NCBI GenBank assembly: GCA_052143655.1
Contig: JBKQSL010000385.1
Location: forward strand, 1-23,680
Direction: 5' to 3'
Origin: CAVSUR01 sp052143655
Lineage (GTDB): Bacteria; Actinomycetota; Actinomycetes; Streptosporangiales; Streptosporangiaceae
Length of the DNA stretch: 23,680 nucleotides
The first letter of the stretch is position 1. Each line of letters starts with the position of its first letter. Below, piece after piece: positions 1 through 7,287 of this stretch. The translations under genes were made by a program, and so were the position numbers. The notes under the pieces were generated by a model that did no database searches, was not told the origin of the DNA, and worked only from the letters and a program-made list of their open reading frames with translations.

Positions 1-1199
1 GGCGGGCCGGGGCGGCGGCGCCGGCGCAGCGCCAGCGCGGCGGCCGCGAGCACGGCCGCCGCTGCGACGGCCGCGAGCACCCACGGCCAGGCCGGGCGGC
101 GGGCCGGGGCGGGCGGAGGCACCTGGACCGCCGCGAACTGCACGACCCGGCCCGCGCCCTGGTCGGCCACCCACACCCGGCCGGCCGCGGTGACCGCCAC
201 GCCCTGCGGGAACGTCAGGCTCTGCCCGCGCGTGCCCGGCCGCAGCCCGAACTGGCCGGCGAACGCGCCGCGGGCGGTGAACACGGTGACCCAGCCGTAG
301 TCGGGCTGGGTCACGTAGATGCGGCCATCCGGGCCGGCCGCGATGCCCGCCGGGTCGGACAGCGCGCCATACCCGGCCTGGGTCGTACCGAACGGCCGCA
401 GCCACCGGCCCTCCGGCGTCAGCCGCCGGACCTTGTTGCCGTCCGGCCAGCCCGCCGTGGTCACCAGGATGTCGCCGCGGACGGTGACGGCGATGCCGTC
501 CGGCTGCGGGACCGCGTCGGCGGTGAGATACCGCCCGGCGGGGGAGAACTCGAGGATGTTGCCGGTGCCCTGGTCGGCGACGTAGATCCGGCCAGACGGG
601 GTGACCGCGACGCCGGCCGGCCTGCTGACCGCGCCGCCGGGCTGGCCCGCCGCGGCTCCGCCGGCGGCCGCCGACCGGGGCGCGGTCAGGACCCCGAGCA
701 GCGCTCCCGACGGCGAGAACTCCACGATCCGCCCGTGCCCGGTATCGGCCACGAGCAGGTCGCCGGCCGCGGTGACCGCCAGACCCTGCGGCTGGTCCAG
801 CGCGCCGCGGCCGCTCGGGTGCAGCACGGTGACCAGCCGCCCGGCCGCGGAGAACTCGGCCAGCCGGCCGTCGGCCCGGTCCGCGACCCACACCGCGCCG
901 TGACGGCCCAGCGCGATCGCGGACGGCTCGCGCAGCCGGGCCGGGCCGGAGCCGCGCAGCACCGCCGTGATCCGCGGCTGCGGCGGTCGGCCAGCCGCGG
1001 CCGCCGGGCTCGCCGCCGCCATGACGGCCCCGGCCAGCACCGCTGCCGCCAGCACCGCTGCCGCCAGCGCCGCTGCCGCGAGCACGGGTGCAGCGAGTAC
1101 GGCCGCGGCTGGCACGAGCACCGCTGGCCCGCGTGCCGCCAGGCCGGGTCCGGCCAGCGGGGGACTGTCCGGCCGGGCTCGGGCCGCCGGCTTAGGCAT
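1..1199 (-). CDS. NHL-repeat beta-propeller membrane protein (C-terminal end beyond window)
   Basis: About 399 residues are visible and no stop is reached before the left edge. Residues about 25-60 form a long Ala/Leu/Val-rich hydrophobic stretch with a repeated V-L-A-A-A pattern, acting as a signal or anchor segment. Residues about 75-360 carry repeated NHL-type blades, for example GRIYVADQGTGNILEFSP and GDLLVADTGHGRIVEFSP, spaced about 45-50 residues apart. A second hydrophobic helix (about 370-391, starting AWPWVLAAV) is followed by an Arg run, the usual stop-transfer signal. The propeller is therefore probably outside the membrane and tethered at the C-terminus. The ATG at 1199 overlaps the stop of the upstream molybdenum hydroxylase by 8 bases (ATGCCTAA), which suggests translational coupling. 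NHL propellers bind proteins or ligands, and some have lyase or other enzymatic activity; no catalytic residues are evident here. The ligand is unknown. A later Met at residue 60 is an alternative start but would lose most of the leader helix. Confidence 0.8.
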   Translation of the reverse strand, partial: MPKPAARARPDSPPLAGPGLAARGPAVLVPAAAVLAAPVLAAAALAAAVLAAAVLAGAVMAAASPAAAAGRPPQPRITAVLRGSGPARLREPSAIALGRHGAVWVADRADGRLAEFSAAGRLVTVLHPSGRGALDQPQGLAVTAAGDLLVADTGHGRIVEFSPSGALLGVLTAPRSAAAGGAAAGQPGGAVSRPAGVAVTPSGRIYVADQGTGNILEFSPAGRYLTADAVPQPDGIAVTVRGDILVTTAGWPDGNKVRRLTPEGRWLRPFGTTQAGYGALSDPAGIAAGPDGRIYVTQPDYGWVTVFTARGAFAGQFGLRPGTRGQSLTFPQGVAVTAAGRVWVADQGAGRVVQFAAVQVPPPAPARRPAWPWVLAAVAAAAVLAAAALALRRRRRPGP

Positions 1200-3888
1200 C
1201 CGCCACCGGCACCCGGCCGGATCGGGCCAGCGGCATCGACCGCACCCGCACCCCGCACCCGGCGAAGATCGCGTTGGCGATCGCCGGGGCCACGCCCAGG
1301 ATCGGGGTCTCGCCGCCGCCCGCCGACGGCTCGTCGGGCCGGTCCACCAGGATGACCTGCACCTCGGGCAGGTCCGCCAGCCGCGGCACCCGGTACTGCG
1401 ACATCGACCCGTTGATCAGCTCGCCGTCGGCGAAGTCGATGGCCTCGAACAGCGCGCCGCCCAGGCCCATCATCACCGCGCCCTCGATCTGGTTGGTCAG
1501 GTTGTCGGGATTCACCACGGCGCCGCAGTCGAACGCGGTGATCAGCCGCTGCACCTCCAGCGCGCCGTCGCCGCGGACCCGGACCTGCGCGCAGGTGGCG
1601 ACCCGGCCGCCCTTCTCGAATGCGCAGGCGATGCCGAGCCCGGTGCCCGCCGGGCCGTCCGGCCGGGCGCCCGGCCGCCAGCCGGCCCGTTCGGCGGCCG
1701 CCAGCAGCACCGCGGCGATCCGGTCGTCGTCCAGGTGCCGCAGCCGGAACTCCAGCGGCTCGGCGCCGGTGACCGCGGCCAGCTCGTCCATGTGCGATTC
1801 GCGGGCGAAGTTGTTCGCGGTCGCGGCCAGGGCCCGGTAGGAGCCGCGCGGCAGCGGCGAGTCCGCAGGCTGGTGCGCCAGCCGCAGGTTCGGGACCTGG
1901 TAGGGAGTCACGATGCCGATCTGGCCGGAGAGAATGTTGGTCATGGCCCAGCCGGTCAGCGTGCCAGTCTCGTCGGCGCTGCTGGTCACGTCGATCACCG
2001 ACGCCGGCCGCAGGTAGCCGCAGCGGAACTCCTCGGCGCGGCTCCACTGCACCATGACCGGGCCGGCGGCCGGCCGGGCCAGCCGGGCCGCTTCCAGCGC
2101 CACCGCGCTGCCGTGCTTGCCGCCGAAGCCGCCGCCGTAGTCGGGCACGATCACGTGCACGGCGGACTCCTCGACTCCCAGCGCCGCCGCCAGCTCCCGC
2201 CGGGCCCGGAACGGCGTGGAGCTGCCCGTCCACACGGTCAGCTGGCCGTCCTGCCAGCTGGCCAGCGCCGATCGCGGCTCCATCGGCACGTGCGCGATGT
2301 AGGCCGTCGTGTACGTCGCCGAGATCCGGACCGGGGCCGCCGCGAGCGCGGCGTCCGGGTCCCCGGCCTCGTGCCAGAACGGGCCGAGCATCCCCTCACC
2401 GTCGGCCGGGTGCGCGCGCAGGTACTCCTCCAGCTCGGCCGCGGAGGGCTGCGGCGTGCGCTCCCAGTCGGCGTCGATCGCGGCCAGCGCCTGCGCGGCG
2501 GCGGCCCGGTCCGCGGCCACCACGCCGATGAAGTCGCCGTCGCGGACCACGCTCACGCCGGGCCGCGCCTGCGCCGCCGAGGTGTCGGCGCTGCGCAGGA
2601 TGGCGCCGTAGGCCGGCGGCCGCAGGACCGCGCCGTGCCGCATGCCCTTGGTGCGCAGGTCGGCGGGGAAGCGCTTGCTCCCGGTGACCACGTCGGCTCC
2701 GCCCGCGGCCCGGACCGGGTGCCCGGCCGCGCGCCAGCGCGACGGCTCGCGGACCGGCCGGTCCGGCGGCACCCGCTCGACCCGGCGCATCCCGGTCACC
2801 AGCTTCCCGTAGCCGATGCTCGGCGCGCCGTCCGGCCCGGCGACCAGCCCGTCGGCCGCGGTGAGGTCGCTGGCGGGCAGCCCGAACCGGCTCGCCGCCT
2901 CGTCGACCAGCACGTCCCTGGCCGCCGCGGCGGCGGCCAGCAGCGGCGGCGCCGCGTGCGGCATCGACCTGCTGCCGAACGTGCCGAGGTCGAACGGGGA
3001 CACGTCGGTCTGTCCCATCACCAGCGTGATGCGGTCCGGCTGCACGCCGAGCTCCTCGGCGACCAGCACCGACAGCGCGGTCCTGGTGCCCTGCCCGGCC
3101 TCGACCTTCCCGGTGAACGCGGTGATCCGGCCGTCGGCGCCGACGTGCACCCAGGCGTCGTCGGGTGCACCCCACCCGGGCGGCCCGCCCGCTGCATCGG
3201 CGGGCACCTCCGGCGCGACCACTGTGACCAGCCCGTCGGGCAGCGGCCCGAAGAACGGGTCGCCGTCGCGCACCGCCTGGTCGAAAGGCCGGACCACCGC
3301 GGCAGCGAGCCCAGCCGGCAGGGTCCCGGCGACCGGCAGGGTCCCGGCGACGGGCAGGGTCCCGGCGACGGGCAGGGTTCCGGCGGCAGCCGGAGCCGAC
3401 GGGACTGGCTGCAGCTGATCGGGATCGCGCATCAGCTCGGCGGCCCGGTGCACGGCCCGCCGGATCCGCGGGTAGGTGCAGCACCGGCACACGTTCCCGG
3501 CCAGCTCGGCGGCGATCCGCTCGTCGTCGGGATCGGTGACCCGGTTCAGCAGCGCGGCGGCGGCCATCAGCCAGCCGGGCGTGCAGTAACCGCACTGCAT
3601 CGCGCCCGCTTCCAGCCAGGCCTGCTGCACCGGGTGCCAGATGCCGTCCTGCGCCAGGCCCTCGACGGTGGTGACCCGCTGCCCGGCGGCCTCCGCGGCC
3701 GGGGTGTTGCACCCGGTCACCGGGCGGCGGCCGATCAGCACGGTACAGCCGCCGCAGGCCCCCTCCCCGCAGCCGATCTTGGGCCCGGTGATCCCCAGGT
3801 CGTCGCGCAGCACTTCCAGCAGGGGCCGCCCGGAGCGGTCGTCCGCGACGCTGACCTCGGCGCCGTTGACGATGATCTGAATGCTCAT
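1192..3888 (-). CDS. Fused molybdenum hydroxylase: [2Fe-2S] subunit plus molybdopterin subunit (isoquinoline 1-oxidoreductase/xanthine dehydrogenase family)
   Basis: 898 residues. Residues 1-155 are a complete small iron-sulfur subunit: first cluster C40, C45, C48, C60 (motif CGEGACGGC), second cluster C99, C102, C134, C136 (CGYCTPG and CRCC). A repetitive linker (about 168-192, repeats of A-G-T-L-P-V) leads to the large molybdopterin-binding region. That region begins with a molybdopterin segment (about 240-345, KVEAGQGTRTALS), then the a/b hammerhead (about 395-475), then the rest of the cofactor domain, including the GGGFGGKHG loop and probable catalytic Glu860 in GGGETPILG. Placing the hammerhead after the first cofactor segment is typical of the IorB-type branch. 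Such enzymes hydroxylate N-heterocycles or aldehydes using water; the substrate here is unknown. No FAD subunit, cytochrome domain or maturation gene is visible nearby. The start at 3888 fits the conserved N-terminus of the small subunit; an upstream ATG at 3999 would add 37 unrelated residues. The IorAB-like fusion call is firm; the exact substrate class is not. Confidence 0.9.
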   Translation of the reverse strand: MSIQIIVNGAEVSVADDRSGRPLLEVLRDDLGITGPKIGCGEGACGGCTVLIGRRPVTGCNTPAAEAAGQRVTTVEGLAQDGIWHPVQQAWLEAGAMQCGYCTPGWLMAAAALLNRVTDPDDERIAAELAGNVCRCCTYPRIRRAVHRAAELMRDPDQLQPVPSAPAAAGTLPVAGTLPVAGTLPVAGTLPAGLAAAVVRPFDQAVRDGDPFFGPLPDGLVTVVAPEVPADAAGGPPGWGAPDDAWVHVGADGRITAFTGKVEAGQGTRTALSVLVAEELGVQPDRITLVMGQTDVSPFDLGTFGSRSMPHAAPPLLAAAAAARDVLVDEAASRFGLPASDLTAADGLVAGPDGAPSIGYGKLVTGMRRVERVPPDRPVREPSRWRAAGHPVRAAGGADVVTGSKRFPADLRTKGMRHGAVLRPPAYGAILRSADTSAAQARPGVSVVRDGDFIGVVAADRAAAAQALAAIDADWERTPQPSAAELEEYLRAHPADGEGMLGPFWHEAGDPDAALAAAPVRISATYTTAYIAHVPMEPRSALASWQDGQLTVWTGSSTPFRARRELAAALGVEESAVHVIVPDYGGGFGGKHGSAVALEAARLARPAAGPVMVQWSRAEEFRCGYLRPASVIDVTSSADETGTLTGWAMTNILSGQIGIVTPYQVPNLRLAHQPADSPLPRGSYRALAATANNFARESHMDELAAVTGAEPLEFRLRHLDDDRIAAVLLAAAERAGWRPGARPDGPAGTGLGIACAFEKGGRVATCAQVRVRGDGALEVQRLITAFDCGAVVNPDNLTNQIEGAVMMGLGGALFEAIDFADGELINGSMSQYRVPRLADLPEVQVILVDRPDEPSAGGGETPILGVAPAIANAIFAGCGVRVRSMPLARSGRVPVADA
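3320..3386 (+). repeat. 18-bp tandem repeat coding the domain linker
   Basis: Three near-identical 18-bp units (agggtcccggcgacSggc, where S is c or g) at 3320-3337, 3338-3355 and 3356-3373 are followed by a partial fourth. They lie in frame in the molybdenum hydroxylase on the other strand and encode A-G-T-L-P-V repeats between its iron-sulfur and molybdopterin halves. The near identity of the units points to recent slippage. Confidence 0.9.
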
Positions 3889-4033
3889 GATCGCTGTGTG
3901 CTCCCGGACCGCTGATAGCCGCCATTGCCCGGCAAGGCCGCACGCGGGGGCCGCCGGCGAGCGCCCCGCCCGGCCGGCCCGCGCGGCCTCCTGCCGCATC
4001 CCGACCGTACCCGCAGGGCCGGGGCAGGCACGC

Positions 4034-4039
4034 TAGGTT
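4034..4039 (+). promoter_or_regulatory. Possible -10 element for the DUF1003 gene
   Basis: TAGGTT fits the actinobacterial TANNNT -10 pattern. It sits in the 217-base divergent spacer between the molybdenum hydroxylase (minus) and the DUF1003 gene (plus), about 70 bases before the preferred ATG. No convincing -35 is visible 16-18 bases upstream. Apart from this and the ribosome binding site at 4090-4095, nothing else was recognised in the spacer. Confidence 0.35.
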
Positions 4040-4105
4040 GTGCCCGATATCGCCACCGCCGGCAGCCGATCCGGTGGCATGCGCGCTCTGGAAGGCAGTT
4101 CCCCC

Positions 4106-4729
4106 ATGACCGAAACCAGCCTGCCCCCCGCACCGGCCGCCCCCGCACCGCTCGCCGACAGCGGTCACAAGCCCGCCACCGACGCCGCCGCGGTCCGCGC
4201 GAACGCCGCGGCCATGGCCGCGATCCACGCCCGCGCCGAGCAGATCCGCCAGGCCCCGGCCGCGCACAAGCCCCGGCTCGTGGTGTCCGAGCACGTGCGC
4301 GGCAGCAGCATCCTCGACAAGATCGCCGACGGGGTGAACAGCTTCTGCGGGTCCATGTACGTGTTCATCGCGATCACGATCGGCATCGTGGTCTGGCTGT
4401 TCGCTGGCAACATCATTGGCTTCGACAAGACGCCGTGGCCGCTGCTGCTGACGATACTCAACCTTCCGCAGCTGTCGATCATGATCTCGCTGCAGGTCAG
4501 CGCCAACCGGGCGCAGGCCGCCAGCGACAAGCGGGCGATCGCCGACCACGAGACGCTGATCGCCCTGCACGAGATGGGCAAGCAGCAGCTGGAGATCCTG
4601 CACGGGCAGGACCAGGTGCTGGCGATCCTGGACAACTTCGCCAGCAAGGACATGCCCGGGCGGCAGGCCGAGATCAGGGATACCGTGGACAAGATCCTTG
4701 CCGTCGTGGCCGGCCCCGCAGCCACCTGA
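4106..4729 (+). CDS. DUF1003 family membrane protein
   Basis: 207 residues. The N-terminal 55 residues are Ala/Pro-rich and probably disordered. The DUF1003 core follows: an entry segment with SSILDKIADGVNSFCGSM (about 67-84), a first membrane helix (about 83-101, ending WLFAGN), a short loop IIGFDKTPWP, a second helix (about 112-130, LLLTILNLPQLSIMISLQ), then the characteristic polar stretch SANRAQAASDKRAIADHE. The tail (about 150-190) looks helical, with a heptad-like pattern (ALHEMGKQQLEILHGQDQVLAILDNF). The family is of unknown function, although members are often described as inner-membrane proteins. The ATG at 4106 is preferred because GGAAGG (4090-4095) lies 10 bases upstream; in-frame GTG 4040 and ATG 4079 are alternatives. 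It is followed by the ftsH-like gene after a 64-base gap in the same orientation. Confidence 0.88.
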   Translation: MTETSLPPAPAAPAPLADSGHKPATDAAAVRANAAAMAAIHARAEQIRQAPAAHKPRLVVSEHVRGSSILDKIADGVNSFCGSMYVFIAITIGIVVWLFAGNIIGFDKTPWPLLLTILNLPQLSIMISLQVSANRAQAASDKRAIADHETLIALHEMGKQQLEILHGQDQVLAILDNFASKDMPGRQAEIRDTVDKILAVVAGPAAT

Positions 4730-4793
4730 CCGGCGGCCCGGTGACCGGACTGCGTCTGGCCGCCGCGGGCTTGCGCTGATCATAGGATGAGTC

Positions 4794-6836
4794 ATGAGCA
4801 AGCAGCCGATGCCCCCGCCGCCGGGCGACAAGCCGGTCCGCACGGCACCGCCTCCGCCGCCTGGCTGGCGGCACTGGCTGTGGCCCGTCACCATCCTGGC
4901 GATGATCTTGCTCTACCTGTTCCTGCCGGCGCTGCACGTCACCGCGCCCGCTGCGCTGACCTACTCGCAGTTCGTCTCCGACGCCAGCGCGCACAAGATC
5001 AAGACGGTGACGTTCGCCAGCGGCAGCAACGGGGCAAACACGCAGGCCTCCGGCGAGCTGTCCGACGGCAAGCAGTACACGACGATCATCCCCGGGTCGG
5101 CGACCACGCAGCTGAGCGACCAGCTGACCGCCGACGGGGTGAAATCGGTGACGGCCTCGGCGCCCAGCTCGGGACTGGGCGACGAGCTGCTGTCCCTGCT
5201 CATCCTGCTGCTGCCGCTGTTCTTCATCTTCTGGCTCTTCCGCCGGATGGCGCGGGGGGCCGGCGGGGGAGCGCCCGGGCTGCAGGGCGTGCTCGGCGTG
5301 GGCCGGTCCAAGGCCAAGATCTTCGACGCCGAGCGGCCGCAGACCAAGTTCAGCGACGTGGCCGGCCTCGAGGGCGCCAAGGCCGAGATCGGCGAGGTCA
5401 TCGACTTCCTGCGCAGCCCCGAGCGGTATCAGCGGGCCGGCGCGATGGCCCCGCGCGGGGTGCTGATGATCGGGCCGCCGGGTACCGGCAAGACCCTGCT
5501 GGCCCGGGCGGTGGCCGGCGAGGCCTCGGTACCGTTCTTCTCGGTCACCGGCTCGAGCTTCGTGGAGATGTTCGTCGGCGTCGGCGCGGCCCGGGTCCGG
5601 GACCTGTTCGCCGAGGCACGCAAGCGGGCCCCGGCGATCATCTTCATGGACGAGATCGACGCGATCGGCCAGCGGCGGGCCGGCACCGGCGCCGTGGTGT
5701 CCAACGATGAGCGCGAGCAGACGCTCAACCAGCTGCTGTCGGAGATGGACGGGTTCGACATGGCGCACGGCCTCGTGGTGCTGGGCGCGACCAACCGGCC
5801 GGAGATCCTGGATCCCGCCTTGCTGCGGCCCGGCCGGTTCGACCGGCAAGTGACGATCCCGCTGCCGACGCTGTCCGAGCGCGCCGCGATCCTGGCCGTG
5901 CACTGCCGGGGCAAGAAGCTCGCCGGCGATGTCGACCTGCAGGTCGTGGCGCGTGGCACACCCGGGTTCTCCGGCGCCGACCTGGCCAACCTCGCCAACG
6001 AGGCAGCCATCTTCGCGGTCCGGGAGAACCGGGACGTGCTGACCGCCGAGGACTTCGCCGGGGCGCGGGACCGGATCCTGCTCGGCCGCCGCGAGGGCTC
6101 CAACGTCCTGCTGCCCGAGGAGAAGCACGCCGTCGCCATTCACGAGGCGGGGCATGCGCTCGTCGCCGCGCTGTCCGAGCACGCCGACCCGGTCGAGAAG
6201 GTGACGATCCTGCCGGCCGGCCAGGCGCTCGGCGTGACTCAGCAGCTCCCGCTGGTCGAGCGGCATCTGTATGGCGAGGACTACCTGAAGCAGTCCCTGG
6301 CAGTGCGGCTCGGCGGCCGTGCCGCCGAGCTGGTCGAGCTCGGCCAGGGCTCGACCGGCGCGGCGAACGACCTGGCCAGCGCCACTGACCTGGCGACCAA
6401 GATGGTCCGTGAGTTCGGCCTGTCGACGGCACTGGGACCGGTTGGCTACCCCGAGGGCGGCTCGGTGTTCCTCGGGGGCGGCGGCCCCGGCTTGTCCAGT
6501 CGGCCGTTTGCCGAGGCAACCCAGGCCACGATCGACAGCGAGGTCGCCCGGCTGCTGCGGGAGGCGGAGCAGGCTGCGGTCGACCAGGTCCGCTCGCACC
6601 GGGGCGAGCTCAGCCAGCTGGTCGAGCTGCTGCTGGAGCAGGAGACGGTGAACGGGGCGGCGGTGTACCGGATCGTGGGCCGGCCGGTGCCGGAGCGCCG
6701 GCCCGACGAACTGACCATCGCGCCGCGCGCGGCTGCCGTCGCCGGCCAGCGGGCTGCGGCCCACGTGACGTCAGGCCACCCGGCACCGGGCCACCCGGCA
6801 CCGGGGCAGGCAGCCGGGGCGCCGACCAGGGACTGA
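4794..6836 (+). CDS. ftsH: FtsH-type ATP-dependent zinc metalloprotease
   Basis: 680 residues, close to the usual FtsH length. Domains in order: a Pro-rich N-terminus; membrane helix 1 (about 28-48); an extracytoplasmic domain (about 50-130, opening with the family hallmark LTYSQFVSDA); membrane helix 2 (about 133-153); an AAA+ domain with Walker A GPPGTGKT (227-234), Walker B IIFMDEIDAIG (D286, E287) and second region of homology ATNRPEILDPALLRPGRFDR; then an M41 peptidase with HEAGH (H450, E451, H454) and likely third zinc ligand D526 in GAANDLASAT. All catalytic residues are intact. It should degrade membrane and short-lived proteins. The tail carries a GHPAP repeat. ATG 4794 follows AGGA (4784-4787) with 6-base spacing; TAGGAT there could instead be read as a -10 element. 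It may be a paralogue, since its neighbours do not match the usual hpt/folE context. A cyclodeaminase remnant starts 4 bases after its stop. Confidence 0.95.
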   Translation: MSKQPMPPPPGDKPVRTAPPPPPGWRHWLWPVTILAMILLYLFLPALHVTAPAALTYSQFVSDASAHKIKTVTFASGSNGANTQASGELSDGKQYTTIIPGSATTQLSDQLTADGVKSVTASAPSSGLGDELLSLLILLLPLFFIFWLFRRMARGAGGGAPGLQGVLGVGRSKAKIFDAERPQTKFSDVAGLEGAKAEIGEVIDFLRSPERYQRAGAMAPRGVLMIGPPGTGKTLLARAVAGEASVPFFSVTGSSFVEMFVGVGAARVRDLFAEARKRAPAIIFMDEIDAIGQRRAGTGAVVSNDEREQTLNQLLSEMDGFDMAHGLVVLGATNRPEILDPALLRPGRFDRQVTIPLPTLSERAAILAVHCRGKKLAGDVDLQVVARGTPGFSGADLANLANEAAIFAVRENRDVLTAEDFAGARDRILLGRREGSNVLLPEEKHAVAIHEAGHALVAALSEHADPVEKVTILPAGQALGVTQQLPLVERHLYGEDYLKQSLAVRLGGRAAELVELGQGSTGAANDLASATDLATKMVREFGLSTALGPVGYPEGGSVFLGGGGPGLSSRPFAEATQATIDSEVARLLREAEQAAVDQVRSHRGELSQLVELLLEQETVNGAAVYRIVGRPVPERRPDELTIAPRAAAVAGQRAAAHVTSGHPAPGHPAPGQAAGAPTRD

Positions 6837-6839
6837 CCG

Positions 6840-7226
6840 TTGCCGGCCCAGCTGCGGGTGCTGTCCGCCCGCGACGTGCATGCCCTGCTGCCCTACGGCG
6901 AGTGCGCGCAGGCCATGCGCGAAGTGCTGGCCGCCCTCGCCCGGGGCGAGGCATACCAGCCGCTGCGGACTGTGCTGCAGCCCCCGGGCGCGGCCGGCCT
7001 GATGGCGCTGATGCCCTGCTACGCGGGAGCCGTCGACGGCGCGGCCATCGTGGTGACGGCCACAAACTCCGCGACGCCCGTGCTGCGCCGGGCATGGATC
7101 GCGCCGGGCACGCACGTCAACGCGGTCGGCGCCTGCCTGCCCGCGGCCCGGGAGGACCTGGCCGCCGCGGCGCTGGCCTGGCAGCGCGCCGAGCGCACCG
7201 GAGCCGGCACCAGAGCGGAGTTCTGA
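6840..7226 (+). pseudogene. Internally deleted ornithine cyclodeaminase/mu-crystallin family remnant
   Basis: A 128-codon open frame that could start at TTG 6840. Residues 1-63 match the N-terminus of the ornithine cyclodeaminase/mu-crystallin family (VLSARDVHALLPYGECAQAM and PLRTVLQPPGAAGLMALMP). From about residue 64 the sequence jumps directly to the late part of the family (DGAAIVVTATNSATPVL, then WIAPGTHVNAVGACLP). The intervening part, including the GxGxxG NAD-binding segment, is missing, by my estimate about 150-180 residues. The C-terminal region after the NAVGACLP motif is also lost, the frame ending about 25 residues later. The deletion is in frame, so a short protein might still be made, but it could not bind NAD in the family's way. 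It lies 4 bases downstream of the ftsH-like stop and may be read through from it. Pseudogene is the most economical reading. Confidence 0.82.
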
Positions 7227-7275
7227 TCGCGCCCGCCGCCGGGGACCGCGAGCCTGGCGCGGCCGGTGACCGGCC

Positions 7276-7281
7276 TACGAT
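7276..7281 (+). promoter_or_regulatory. -10 element placing a leaderless start for the tricorn-like gene
   Basis: TACGAT fits the TANNNT -10 pattern and lies exactly 6 bases before GTG 7288, so transcription would begin at or next to the start codon. No ribosome binding site precedes this GTG. The -35 region is weak. Confidence 0.5.
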
Positions 7282-7287
7282 GAGCCG

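Noticed and set aside
967..3915. A 982-codon open frame antisense to the molybdenum hydroxylase
   Set aside because: High-GC coding DNA leaves long open frames on the opposite strand; this translation is Arg/Gly/His-rich with no motifs, while the minus-strand frame has complete cofactor motifs.
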